A DNA stretch of 64,000 nucleotides from Mycolicibacterium gadium (GCF_010728925.1 NZ_AP022608.1:1922001-1986000); one strand, 5' to 3'. Shown: positions 41,986 through 51,053, numbered from the stretch's first letter. Notes: generated by a model not told the origin, from the sequence alone. A program made the numbers and translations.

Positions 41986-42753
41986 TCACTCTGCATTCGA
42001 AATCAATTTGGCCTCAATGGTTTTGTCCGCACCAACCGCGAGCGTGTTGCGCCGGGCGGCGAACAGATGGTCCTGCGCCAGCTTCACTGCGCGCGCCTCG
42101 TTTCCGTCGCGGATCGCGTCCAGCAGCCGCTGGTGATCGCGAAGAGCAGCCCGCATGGTCTTGTGCTGCAATGGGTCACCCTCGTCGCTCCACACCGATG
42201 ACTCGTGGGCCGACCAGATCAGCTCCAACGAGCCGATCAACAGGATCATCGGCTCGTTGCCACATCGCGACACCAGCGCCTCATGGAATCGGCGCGCGTT
42301 CGGGACATAGCGCGACAGGTTGTCGAATTGCTCTGTCTGCGTTTTGATCTCCGCCTCCAGATACGGGACGACCTCCGTCATGCGATCTTCACGGGCGGCA
42401 CACAAACCCGCGCAGATCGGCTCGATATGCATCAATGCGCCGCTCACGTCGGCGGGAGTAGCCGATCGAGTCTGTAACACCATGCTGATCATGTGCGCCG
42501 TGCGCTCGGCCGAGGGCGGATGAACGACGGCGCCGCCCATGTTCCCGCGTCGCACGGAGATCAACCCGTCGGTCTCCAGGATGTGAATGGCCTCGCGCAG
42601 CGCAGGCGGGCTGACGCCGAACTCCGCGAGCAGAGTGTCCTGCGACGGGAGTACGTCGCCTTCTTTGATACGCCCGGACAGGATCTCGTCACGCAGTCGC
42701 GATGCGACGATCTCGGCGACCCGCGGCTGACGAATCCGCTGCACGCTGGTCAT
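41986..42753 (-). CDS. GntR-family regulator (FadR/FCD type)
   Basis: About 255 residues. The winged helix-turn-helix (LLAEFGVSPPALREAIHILETDG) and the wing (VRRGNMGGAVV) are at 45-85, followed by an all-helical FCD ligand-binding domain. ATG 42753 overlaps the stop of the upstream thioesterase-like gene by one base; longer readings are antisense. A palindrome with TTGTACAA at its centre (43451-43472) before the first gene of this operon is the likely operator. FCD-type GntR proteins bind organic acids or acyl-CoA. Confidence 0.88.
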   Translation of the reverse strand: MTSVQRIRQPRVAEIVASRLRDEILSGRIKEGDVLPSQDTLLAEFGVSPPALREAIHILETDGLISVRRGNMGGAVVHPPSAERTAHMISMVLQTRSATPADVSGALMHIEPICAGLCAAREDRMTEVVPYLEAEIKTQTEQFDNLSRYVPNARRFHEALVSRCGNEPMILLIGSLELIWSAHESSVWSDEGDPLQHKTMRAALRDHQRLLDAIRDGNEARAVKLAQDHLFAARRNTLAVGADKTIEAKLISNAE

Positions 42754-43442
42754 CAGTTCGTCGCCCGCCGGTGACCGAAGTCGAAGACGCTCAATTTGTC
42801 GGGTGACGACGCCGCCGTGCTGAATTCGCCGGTGCACAGAACCTCGTCGCCGTACCGCAGGCGTGCCGTGCTGGTGACCCGGCCGTCGGCTTCCGCGCGA
42901 ACGACGTCGAACCCGAGCTCGACGAGGACGGGGGTCGGCCGGCGAAACGTGACCGTCAGCGAGCGTGTCTTGCTGGTGCGCCCAGAAGCGCAACTCTGAT
43001 GTTGGGTGACACAGTCGAAGAACACCGCCAGGAAGCCGCCGTTGACCAGACCCGGCGGCCCTTCGTAGACCACGGGAAAGGTGACGCGGCCGGATGCGGT
43101 GTCGGCGTCCAGGTGATCGAAGCTGTACTCGGGGAAGCACGGGTTGTACGCACCGACGTCGAAAGCGTGATCCAGGTACACCCGTTGATCCGCGGTGCTC
43201 TGCGGCCCGATGCGCGGGGTCGGATCGGAGGGTACTGCGGGAGCGAGTTCACGTTCCCACTCGGCGATCTGGGCGACCATGACATCGACGGTGGGGTGCT
43301 CGTGTTCCAACGACAGCAGCAGCCCGGTCAGCCGACGCAGCGCCGCGGCGGCCGCCACCGTCTGCGGCAACGGTTGCTCGCCGAACCGTGGGGTGCCCTT
43401 GGCCATCAGCCGCCTCTCGATTGCCGCCTGTTCCGTCAGCAC
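42753..43442 (-). CDS. thioesterase-superfamily (hot-dog) protein
   Basis: About 229 residues. The C-terminal half has a hot-dog pattern (FPVVYEGPPGLVNGGFLAVFFDCV, then TRSLTVTFRRPTPVLVEL). The N-terminal half, about 90 residues, is helical and not one I recognise. GTG 43442 with AAGGAA just upstream or ATG 43406 with GAGAGG upstream are both possible starts. It is the first gene of the minus-strand operon with GntR, crotonase and thiolase. It may hydrolyse acyl-CoA; catalytic residues cannot be assigned with confidence. Confidence 0.68.
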   Translation of the reverse strand: MLTEQAAIERRLMAKGTPRFGEQPLPQTVAAAAALRRLTGLLLSLEHEHPTVDVMVAQIAEWERELAPAVPSDPTPRIGPQSTADQRVYLDHAFDVGAYNPCFPEYSFDHLDADTASGRVTFPVVYEGPPGLVNGGFLAVFFDCVTQHQSCASGRTSKTRSLTVTFRRPTPVLVELGFDVVRAEADGRVTSTARLRYGDEVLCTGEFSTAASSPDKLSVFDFGHRRATN

Positions 43443-43450
43443 ACTTTCCT

Positions 43451-43472
43451 TGCTAACTTGTACAAGATAGCA
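43451..43472. promoter_or_regulatory. 22-bp palindrome, candidate GntR operator
   Basis: TGCTA, A, CTTGTACAAG, A, TAGCA: the inverted repeat matches at 20 of 22 positions, with a perfect 10-bp core. It lies just upstream of the thioesterase-GntR operon and abuts the island operator at 43474. The TTGTACAA core resembles operators of FCD-type GntR regulators, and a GntR gene is second in the operon. Confidence 0.6.
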
Positions 43473-43473
43473 A

Positions 43474-43492
43474 TACTGTATGCCTAACCGTA
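43474..43492. promoter_or_regulatory. degenerate island operator in the crotonase/GntR divergent promoter
   Basis: TACTGTAT (7/8), GCC, TAACCGTA (6/8). It lies one base from the GntR-type palindrome and 25 bp before the crotonase GTG start. Two regulators could meet at this divergent promoter. Confidence 0.52.
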
Positions 43493-43517
43493 TAACGAGG
43501 GAAGGGCGGAGGCAACG

Positions 43518-44312
43518 GTGACCGACGACGGGGCGGTGACAAATTCCCGCGTAGACGACGTCCTGCACGTCACGCTCGAGCGCCCGTCTCGGCGCAACTC
43601 GTTGAGCCCGCCGATGGTGAACGCGTTCGTCGACGCACTGACCCATGCCGCGACCGATGACTCGCTTCGCGTCATCCACATTCGCGGCGGCGGAACCGAT
43701 TTCTGCGCAGGGGTCGACTGGATTTCTGCCAACACCGGTCAGCGTCCCCGCACCGGTGACCTCGTGCGCCGCGTCCCACACGGTGCGCATCGCGTGATCG
43801 AACTGGTCCACTCCGTCCAACTGCCCGTCGTGTGCAGCGTGCGCGGCTGGGCCGCCGGCCTGGGCTGCAACCTCGCACTGGCCGCCGATTTCACCGTCGC
43901 CAGCACAGACGCCGTGTTCTGGGAACCGTTCCTGGAGCGCGGCTTCAGCCCGGATTCTGGGTCGACATGGCTGCTCCCCCGGTTGGTCGGGTTGGCGCGC
44001 GCGAAGAGCATGCTGCTGCTCGGTGAGAAGGTCAGCGGAGCAGACGCCGCGGACTGGGGGCTCATTCACCGTTGCGCCGACGATTCCGAACTCGATGACG
44101 TCGCCGCGGAACTGCTGGCACGGTTGGCCTCCGGTCCCACCGTCGCGATCGGGCTCGCCAAACAGGCCATCCATTACGGACTGGACGCGACGCTCCCGCA
44201 GACGATGAACCAGGAACTCTTCAACCTGGAACTGTCCTGTCGGACCAAGGATTTCAAGGAAGGCCTCGCGGCGTTCCGCGAGAAGCGCACACCGGAGTTC
44301 GGTGGCCGGTGA
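43518..44312 (+). CDS. enoyl-CoA hydratase/isomerase
   Basis: A 264-residue crotonase with GTDFCAGVDWIS and RGWAAGLGCNLALAAD as the oxyanion-hole segments and FWEPFLERGFSPDSGSTWLLP in the catalytic region (P-D-S-G type, as in many isomerase-like members). GTG start 43518. It begins a plus-strand run of three crotonases and three AMP-forming ligases, each overlapping or close to the next. It may hydrate or isomerise an enoyl-CoA in ring or side-chain breakdown. Confidence 0.87.
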   Translation: MTDDGAVTNSRVDDVLHVTLERPSRRNSLSPPMVNAFVDALTHAATDDSLRVIHIRGGGTDFCAGVDWISANTGQRPRTGDLVRRVPHGAHRVIELVHSVQLPVVCSVRGWAAGLGCNLALAADFTVASTDAVFWEPFLERGFSPDSGSTWLLPRLVGLARAKSMLLLGEKVSGADAADWGLIHRCADDSELDDVAAELLARLASGPTVAIGLAKQAIHYGLDATLPQTMNQELFNLELSCRTKDFKEGLAAFREKRTPEFGGR

Positions 44313-44332
44313 CCCAGACGGAAGGAAAAGAA

Positions 44333-45145
44333 ATGTCATCCTCAATTTTCGAGGACATCATCTACGAGGTCGACGGGCACAAAGCCACGATCACCCTGAA
44401 CCGGCCACAGGCGCTCAACGCACTGAGCCCGCACATGATCACTGAACTGCGCTCCGCGTACGACGAGGCCGAATCAGACGACGACATCTGGATACTCATC
44501 GTGACCGGCACCGGCCGGGCATTCTGCACCGGGGCTGACGCGAAGCAGATCCCGGAGGACGGCAAGGTCATCAACGAACGGGCATACCTGTCGACCTACG
44601 ACCAGTGGGAGGCACCCCAAGAGGGCACACCGCCTTTTCGCCGCATGGCCAAACCCGTCCTGGCTGCGATCAACGGCATCTGCTGCGGCGCAGGTCTGGA
44701 CTGGGTTACGACGGGCGACATAGTCATCGCCTCGGACACGGCGACATTCTTCGACCCGCACGTCAGCATCGGCCTGGTGGCAGGCCGTGAGATGGTGCGG
44801 CTTGCCCGCGTACTGCCCCGAAACATCGCGCTGCGCATGGCGCTGACAGGTAAGCACGAACGGATGGATGCCCAGCGCGCGTACGACCTCGGAATGATCT
44901 CCGAGATCGTCGACCACGACCGTCTTCTCGAACGCGCACACGAGATCGCCGACATGGTGAACTCGAATGCCCCGTTGGCTGTGCGGGGCACTCGGTTGGC
45001 CATCCACAAGACACTGGACCTGCCACTCAACGAGGCGGAAATTCTCGCGGAAGCCTTTCGAGAGCGCAATCTGCACACAGCGGATTCGCTGGAGGGACCC
45101 AGGGCGTTCATGGAGAAACGCGCGCCGATCTGGCAATGCCGATGA
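44333..45145 (+). CDS. enoyl-CoA hydratase/isomerase
   Basis: A crotonase of about 270 residues with RAFCTGADAKQIP, NGICCGAGLDWV and a catalytic region FFDPHVSIGLVAGRE. The Glu of classical hydratases seems replaced by Asp at this position. ATG 44333 follows AAGGA; a GTG at 44309 overlaps the previous stop as an alternative. It resembles the next gene (45142) in this region (FFDSHVSAGLV), so the two are tandem paralogues. Confidence 0.86.
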   Translation: MSSSIFEDIIYEVDGHKATITLNRPQALNALSPHMITELRSAYDEAESDDDIWILIVTGTGRAFCTGADAKQIPEDGKVINERAYLSTYDQWEAPQEGTPPFRRMAKPVLAAINGICCGAGLDWVTTGDIVIASDTATFFDPHVSIGLVAGREMVRLARVLPRNIALRMALTGKHERMDAQRAYDLGMISEIVDHDRLLERAHEIADMVNSNAPLAVRGTRLAIHKTLDLPLNEAEILAEAFRERNLHTADSLEGPRAFMEKRAPIWQCR

Positions 45146-45933
45146 CCTCGGACAGTTTCGAGACGATCCTGCTCGACGTGGATGCCACCGCGCACGTCGC
45201 GACGATCACGCTGAACCGGCCGCACTCGCTCAACGCTTTCAACAGGGTGATGTGCCAGGAAATGGCCGAGGCATGGCGGATCGTCAAGCTCGACGACGCG
45301 GTCCATGCCGTTGTGGTGCGTGCGGCGGGCGATCGCGCGTTCTCCGCCGGTCTGGACATCAAGTCCCCTTATGGTCAGCCGGAGAACGTGTGGAATCACG
45401 AAGATCCGGGCGAATACCTCAGCCCCAAGTGGCAGAAGATGTGGAAGCCCGTCGTATGCGCGGTGCAAGGCATGTGCACCGCGGGCGCGTTCTATTTCGT
45501 CAACGAATCCGACGTCGTCATCTGCAGTGACGACGCGACGTTTTTCGATTCGCACGTCAGCGCGGGTCTGGTGTGCGCTCTGGAACCGATCGGCCTGATG
45601 CGCCGCGTCGGCTTGGGTGAAGCACTGCGAATCGCGCTGATGGGCAACGACGAACGCGTAAGCGCCGGCACCGCGCTGCGGATCGGTCTGGTGTCCGAGG
45701 TCGTGTCTACCGACCAGCTGTGGGCCCGCGCCCACCAGATCGCGTCCGCGATCGCGGCCAAACCGCCGACGGCAACCCAGGGCACTGTGAAAGCGATTTG
45801 GGAATCTCTGGACAAGCCCTATCGCGCGGCCATGGAACAGAACCTGATCTACACCCGGTTGGGAAACCCCCTCGGGCAGGCCGAACTCGCCAACCATTCT
45901 CCCGACGACACGTTCACACCGAGGCTGCGCTGA
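45142..45933 (+). CDS. enoyl-CoA hydratase/isomerase
   Basis: A crotonase of about 263 residues. It has RAFSAGLDIKSP, QGMCTAGAFYFVNESD and FFDSHVSAGLVCALE, a close relative of the preceding gene. ATG 45142 overlaps the previous stop as ATGA; ATG 45136 is also possible. The stop overlaps the next ligase start by one base. Tandem crotonases may handle different ring or chain enoyl-CoAs, or form a heteromer. Confidence 0.86.
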   Translation: MTSDSFETILLDVDATAHVATITLNRPHSLNAFNRVMCQEMAEAWRIVKLDDAVHAVVVRAAGDRAFSAGLDIKSPYGQPENVWNHEDPGEYLSPKWQKMWKPVVCAVQGMCTAGAFYFVNESDVVICSDDATFFDSHVSAGLVCALEPIGLMRRVGLGEALRIALMGNDERVSAGTALRIGLVSEVVSTDQLWARAHQIASAIAAKPPTATQGTVKAIWESLDKPYRAAMEQNLIYTRLGNPLGQAELANHSPDDTFTPRLR

Positions 45934-47393
45934 TGGCCGCACATCCGCTCAGCCGGCGCATCAGCGATGTAATGGATCTGCGGCCTGAAGGTCCCGCGAT
46001 CGAGTACGACGCCGAATGGCTGACGTGGGGTGAGGTCGCCACGTTGGCGCGTCACATCGAGGCGCTCGATGACACCGGGTGTCAGGTCGGAATCCTGTTG
46101 CGTAACACACCGTCTCACGTCGCCGCGTTCCTCGGCGTGCTGATGGGCGGCGGGACCGTCGTCGTCGTCAACCCCGCGCGCGGCGACGATCGCATCCGAG
46201 CTGACGTCGAATCACTGCGCCTCCCATTGATCATCGGTACGGACAAAGATCTGTCGACGCTGGTCGCACCGGCGACGCACACCGCGACCGTGGCGATCGC
46301 CGGGCTGATGGACGCCCCTGCCGTGAACGCGGCGGACGAACCAACCGGTGATGCCGGCCGCGCCGGAGTCGCGGTGCGGATGTTGACCAGTGGTACGACG
46401 GGTCCGCCCAAGCGCATCGATCTCACCTACGACATGCTGGCCCGCAGCGTGATCGGCACCGACTTCGACGCCGCACCGTCACCGACCGGACCACGGCGTG
46501 GCGTGGCTATCGTCAATGCCCCGCTGGTGCACATCGGGGGCGTGTTCCGGGTGCTTCAATGCGTCTGCGAAGCACGGTCATTCGCACTGCTGGATCGCTT
46601 CGAGCTCGACCGGTGGGCCGATGCGGTCCGCCGACACCGCCCGCAGGCGGTATCGCTGGTTCCCGCGGCCCTGCGCACCGTGCTTCATTCCAACTTGACC
46701 CGCGACGACCTGCACAGTATCCGCGCGGTCACCTCGGGTACCGCCCCGTTGTCGGCAGAGGATGCCGACGCATTCACCGACAAGTTCGGTATTCCGGTCC
46801 TGACGTCCTACGCCGCTACGGAGTTCGGCGGAGGGGTCGCCGGGTGGTCACTGCGTGACTACCAGAAGTACTGGGACACCAAGCGTGGCAGTGTCGGCAA
46901 GGCCACGCTCGGCGCGCAACTACGTGTCGTCGACGACAACGGCACGCCTGTCACCGCCAACCAGCCAGGGGTGCTCGAGGTGCGGCCCGGTCAACTCGGG
47001 CCGGCAGGAGACTGGATGCGGACCACGGACATGGCGCGCATCGACGCGGACGGGTTTCTGTGGATTCTCGGCCGCGCCGATCAGGCGATCATCCGTGGCG
47101 GCTTCAAGGTGATGCCCGACGACGTGCGTACCGCGTTGGAAAGTCATCCGGCCGTGCAGGGTGCGGCGGTGGTCGGACGACCCGATCAGCGGCTTGGCGA
47201 GACACCCGTGGCGATGGTCGAACTGCGCGAGACTGTCGACGTGGCGACGTTGCTGGACCACCTGCGAACACGGCTGGCACGCTACGAGATTCCCACTGAC
47301 ATCGCGATCGTCGAACAGATCCCCAGAACACCGTCGGGCAAGGCCGACCTGACCGCCGTCCGCGGACACTTCGACGCCGTCGACCATGCCTGA
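45933..47393 (+). CDS. AMP-dependent acyl-CoA synthetase
   Basis: About 486 residues of the class I adenylate-forming family. The P-loop is LTSGTTGPPKR, where the last residue is Arg and not the usual Gly. YAATEFGGG is central and the catalytic Lys is in RTPSGKADL. It is shorter than long-chain FadD proteins and resembles ligases for aromatic or alicyclic acids. ATG 45933 shares its A with the previous TGA. The first of three ligases in a row. Confidence 0.86.
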   Translation: MAAHPLSRRISDVMDLRPEGPAIEYDAEWLTWGEVATLARHIEALDDTGCQVGILLRNTPSHVAAFLGVLMGGGTVVVVNPARGDDRIRADVESLRLPLIIGTDKDLSTLVAPATHTATVAIAGLMDAPAVNAADEPTGDAGRAGVAVRMLTSGTTGPPKRIDLTYDMLARSVIGTDFDAAPSPTGPRRGVAIVNAPLVHIGGVFRVLQCVCEARSFALLDRFELDRWADAVRRHRPQAVSLVPAALRTVLHSNLTRDDLHSIRAVTSGTAPLSAEDADAFTDKFGIPVLTSYAATEFGGGVAGWSLRDYQKYWDTKRGSVGKATLGAQLRVVDDNGTPVTANQPGVLEVRPGQLGPAGDWMRTTDMARIDADGFLWILGRADQAIIRGGFKVMPDDVRTALESHPAVQGAAVVGRPDQRLGETPVAMVELRETVDVATLLDHLRTRLARYEIPTDIAIVEQIPRTPSGKADLTAVRGHFDAVDHA

Positions 47394-48897
47394 CGACACC
47401 GTCGCCGCAGTGCTGCGCGAACAAGTGCGCAGCCGGGGCGACCATCCGCTGCTGATATGCGACAGCGACCATCTCAGCTATGCCGAGGCCCAACAACGCT
47501 CGACCAAGTTGGCATGCGGGCTGATCACGCTCGGTGCAGGTAAGGGTAGTCACGTCGGAGTGCTGTACCCGAACGGGCCGGACTTCATCGTGGCAATGCT
47601 GGCCGCAGCCCGCATAGGCGCCGTCGTGATCCCCTTCTCGACGTTCGCCACCGCTTCCGAGATGGCGACGCAGCTCGCCCACGCCGACGTCGAGATCCTG
47701 CTCGCCACTGCTTCCTACCGCGGCCACGACTACCGCGAGAGATTCGCCCAGATCGATCGGGCCGGTATCCCGTTGCTACAGCAGACCTTCTTCGATTCCG
47801 CGCCGCCGGTCGCCGTCGATTCGGAACTGCTGGAGGCGATGGAGGACGACGTCGACGCCTCGGACACGCTGGCGATTGTGTACACGTCGGGTTCGACGAG
47901 CGCACCGAAGGGCGTCATGCACACACATGCGTCGCTACTCGACCATCAACGGGTGCTCAACGAGATCCGCGGGCTGGGCCCGACAGACAAATTGTTCTGC
48001 AACTCACCGTTCTTCTGGATAGGTGGTATCGCATTCTCGATTCTGGCCGTGATGCTCGCCGGCGCCACGCTCGTGTGCTCCAACGCCGTCGACCCGAGCG
48101 AAACCCTCGACCTGCTGGAAGCCGAAAAACCCACCATGACCAATGGTTTCGTGGGCGGAATCACCTCGCTGGCCAGTCATCCCAGCCTCCCGACGCGAGA
48201 TCTGTCCTCCATGCGCCGCGGTAACCTGTACTCGATCATGGCCCCCGATGTGCGGCCGGCGGACCCCGAGCTGCGGCACACGATGCTCGGGATGACCGAG
48301 ACCGGAAGCGTCATCACTATCAGCGAGGACGAATCCGACCAGCCCGAACATCGGCGTGGGTCGTTCGGCCGGCCGGCACCGGGATTCGACACCAAGGTCG
48401 TCGACGACACCGGCGAACGTGTCGACGCGGGGGAGATGGGCGAGTTGTGCGTCCGTGGACCATTTCTGATGCAACGCTATTACAAGCTCAGCCGTGAAGA
48501 GTGCTTCGACGCCGACGACTGGTTTCACACCGGCGATCTCGTCCGCACCGATGCCGACGGCTTCGTCTACTTCATCGGCCGACGCGGCGCAATGATCAAG
48601 ACCGCGGGCGCAAACGTCGCACCCGCCGAGGTGGAGAAGGCGATCGCCAAGGTCGCCGGATTAGCGGCGCACGTCGTCGGGCTACCCGATCCCGAGCGCG
48701 GACAGGTCGTGGCCGCGATCGTTGCGCTGGACGAAGGTGCCGAATTCGACGAGGACGCGCTGCGTGAAAGGCTAAAGAGCGAGCTGTCGTCATACAAGAT
48801 TCCGAGGCGCTTCGCCGCGATGCGCGCCGCAGAGATTCCACTGATGTCCAGCGGAAAAGTCGACATGCCGCGTCTCACAAAGGTCTTCGATGCCTGA
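47386..48897 (+). CDS. AMP-dependent acyl-CoA synthetase
   Basis: A 503-residue adenylate-forming ligase: P-loop YTSGSTSAPKG, GMTETGS central, and C-terminal Lys in MSSGKVDMPRL. Its start overlaps the previous gene by 8 bp. It most resembles the third ligase (48890) in layout and ending, so those two may be a tandem duplication. The substrate is unknown; small cyclic or aromatic acids fit the family. Confidence 0.87.
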   Translation: MPDDTVAAVLREQVRSRGDHPLLICDSDHLSYAEAQQRSTKLACGLITLGAGKGSHVGVLYPNGPDFIVAMLAAARIGAVVIPFSTFATASEMATQLAHADVEILLATASYRGHDYRERFAQIDRAGIPLLQQTFFDSAPPVAVDSELLEAMEDDVDASDTLAIVYTSGSTSAPKGVMHTHASLLDHQRVLNEIRGLGPTDKLFCNSPFFWIGGIAFSILAVMLAGATLVCSNAVDPSETLDLLEAEKPTMTNGFVGGITSLASHPSLPTRDLSSMRRGNLYSIMAPDVRPADPELRHTMLGMTETGSVITISEDESDQPEHRRGSFGRPAPGFDTKVVDDTGERVDAGEMGELCVRGPFLMQRYYKLSREECFDADDWFHTGDLVRTDADGFVYFIGRRGAMIKTAGANVAPAEVEKAIAKVAGLAAHVVGLPDPERGQVVAAIVALDEGAEFDEDALRERLKSELSSYKIPRRFAAMRAAEIPLMSSGKVDMPRLTKVFDA

Positions 48898-50398
48898 CAC
48901 GATTGATCGGCTGGTGCGACTTCGAGCCGCCAACGACGCGGGAAAACCGATGGTCATCGACCCTGATGCCCGGCTCACGTACGCCGAACTCGACGCGACA
49001 AGCCGCGACCTGGCCGCCGCGTTCATCGCCACCGGTGTCGCCAAGGGCGTGCGGGTGGGGCTGATCATGCCGAACTGTGCGCAGTGGGTGCAGATCGCTG
49101 TGGCGCTCACCCGCATCGGCGCGGTGCTGGTGCCGCTGAGCACGCTGATGCAACCGCCCGAGCTCGCCGCCGCGCTGCGGACGGCCTCCGTCCAGTGCCT
49201 GATCACCGTGGAGGAATTCCGCGGCCACCGTTACCTCGACGACCTCGAGCAATATCGGGTGGATCTCCCCGCACTTCGCAAGTTATGGACGGCCGACCGG
49301 CTTCCACGCCCCTCCGACAATGCGCCCGTCGATGCGGTCGCCGAAACCGTCACGCCCAGCGACACACTCGCGATCATGTTCACGTCAGGCAGCAGTGGCC
49401 CCCCCAAAGGTGTCATCCATTCGCACGGCAACGCGCTGGGCGCGGTGCGATCAGGCCTGGCGGCCCGCTGCATCGATGCCGACACCAGGCTGTATCTCCC
49501 GATGCCCTTCTTCTGGGTCGGCGGATTCGGCAGTGGTGTGCTGTCGGCACTGCTCGCCGGCGCCACGCTGGTCACCGAGCAGATCCCCCGGCCCGAGACG
49601 ACGTTGCGACTGCTCGAGCGCGAACGCGTCACCTTGTTCCGCGGGTGGCCGGATCAAGCGGCGGCGCTGGCACGCGAAACTGATGCAGTGGCAGCCGATC
49701 TGTCGTCACTGCGTCCTGGCAGCCTCGAGGCGTTGCTACCCGCCGATCAGCGAGCCGAACCCGGCGCCAGGGCGAGGCTGTTCGGGATGACCGAATCGTT
49801 CGGCCCATACTGCGGCTATCCCGCCGATACCGACATGCCGCGGTCCGCGTGGGGCAGCTGCGGAAAACCGTTCGACGGCACGGAGGTTCGGATCGTAGAC
49901 GCGGACGACGGCACACCCGTCCCCCGCGGCACTGTCGGGATGATCCAGCTCCGCGGACCCAACATGATGCGGGGCATCTGCCGCGTCAGTCACCATGAGC
50001 TGTTCACCGCTGACGGCTTCTACCCCACCGGCGATCTCGGCCACCTTGATGACGACGGTTTCATGTTCTACCACGGTCGCTCCGACGACATGTTCAAGGT
50101 CAGCGGCGCAACCGTGTACCCCAGCGAGGTCGAGGATGCGCTGCGCACGATCGACGGGGTGGGCGGTGCCTTCGTCACGGAGGTAGACGGCGCCGTCGGC
50201 GCCGTTGTGATCTCCCGGCTGGCTGCCGGAGAACTCCGTGACGCAGCGCGCCGGCTGCTGAGCGCCTTCAAGGTTCCGTCGGTGTGGCTGGCCGTCGACT
50301 CCGACGACGCGGTTCCCCGCAAGGCGACGGGCAAGGTCGATGTGCCCCGACTGCGCGCGCTACTGCGCGAGGCTACTGGACTACACCGCGCGACGTGA
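48890..50398 (+). CDS. AMP-dependent acyl-CoA synthetase
   Basis: A 502-residue adenylate-forming ligase with P-loop FTSGSSGPPKG, GMTESFGPYCG central, and the C-terminal Lys in KATGKVDVPRL. It overlaps the previous ligase by 8 bp with the same ATGCCTGA junction seen at 47386. Its 3' end overlaps the convergent GntR gene by 26 bp. With its two neighbours it makes a run of three ligases in one operon, an unusual arrangement. Confidence 0.87.
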   Translation: MPDTIDRLVRLRAANDAGKPMVIDPDARLTYAELDATSRDLAAAFIATGVAKGVRVGLIMPNCAQWVQIAVALTRIGAVLVPLSTLMQPPELAAALRTASVQCLITVEEFRGHRYLDDLEQYRVDLPALRKLWTADRLPRPSDNAPVDAVAETVTPSDTLAIMFTSGSSGPPKGVIHSHGNALGAVRSGLAARCIDADTRLYLPMPFFWVGGFGSGVLSALLAGATLVTEQIPRPETTLRLLERERVTLFRGWPDQAAALARETDAVAADLSSLRPGSLEALLPADQRAEPGARARLFGMTESFGPYCGYPADTDMPRSAWGSCGKPFDGTEVRIVDADDGTPVPRGTVGMIQLRGPNMMRGICRVSHHELFTADGFYPTGDLGHLDDDGFMFYHGRSDDMFKVSGATVYPSEVEDALRTIDGVGGAFVTEVDGAVGAVVISRLAAGELRDAARRLLSAFKVPSVWLAVDSDDAVPRKATGKVDVPRLRALLREATGLHRAT

Positions 50399-51050
50399 GG
50401 TGCTCGATCAACGGCTTGGCCCCGGCCGCCAGATGCTCGGACATCGCCGTGCGAGCGAGGTTCTCGTCGCGCTTCTCCAACGCGGCTAGCAACCGGCGAT
50501 GGTGCTTGTTCGACTTCTCCGGCCAGCCCGCGATGATCGGGAACACCGATTCGGGTGCATAACGGGTGATCTGTGACATCAGCTGGGCGAGTTTCGGCGA
50601 ATCCGAGGCGACGTTGATCGCACGATGGAACTCGTGGTTGAGCCGCACGGCGCTTTCGTCGTCATCGGCGGCGTATGCGTCTTCCAGATCGGACTGGATC
50701 TGCTGGAGATCACGTAGTTGGTCGTCGGTGATGTTGGTTGCTGCGCGCGCGGCGAGTTCACCTCCGATATAGGCCTGCACGTCGGACACGTCGGTCAGAT
50801 CCCGACCGGTCACCGGCAGCACCACGAAGCCGCGATGTGGCTGTTGCGCGAGCAGTCCCTCGGCCTTCAGTTCGAACAGCGCCTCGCGCACGGGCGTGAC
50901 ACTGATGCCGAGATCCGCCGCGAGCTGATCCAATCGCACGTAAGTGCCCGCGGCGTACGTGCCGTCGAAGACCCGCTTGCGCACGATGCGCGCGACGTCT
51001 TCGGCCAGTTGCGTCCTGGCCAGCGCGTGGGGAAGCTCGGGAACGGACAC
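50373..51050 (-). CDS. GntR-family regulator (FCD type)
   Basis: 225 residues with an N-terminal winged helix (LDQLAADLGISVTPVREALFELKAEGLL) and a C-terminal FCD domain. GTG 51050 lies 3 bp after the acyl-CoA dehydrogenase stop, so it is the last gene of the operon SDR-thiolase-dehydrogenase-GntR. The palindrome at 54251, ahead of that operon, is a candidate target. It is a different protein from the GntR at 41986. Confidence 0.87.
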   Translation of the reverse strand: MSVPELPHALARTQLAEDVARIVRKRVFDGTYAAGTYVRLDQLAADLGISVTPVREALFELKAEGLLAQQPHRGFVVLPVTGRDLTDVSDVQAYIGGELAARAATNITDDQLRDLQQIQSDLEDAYAADDDESAVRLNHEFHRAINVASDSPKLAQLMSQITRYAPESVFPIIAGWPEKSNKHHRRLLAALEKRDENLARTAMSEHLAAGAKPLIEHLTSRGVVQ

Positions 51051-51053
51051 AGA

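Noticed and set aside
42753..44345. A 530-codon frame that extends the thioesterase-like gene upstream
   Set aside because: The extension runs antisense through the crotonase at 43518 and across two operator palindromes; only the part from about 43442 is protein-like.
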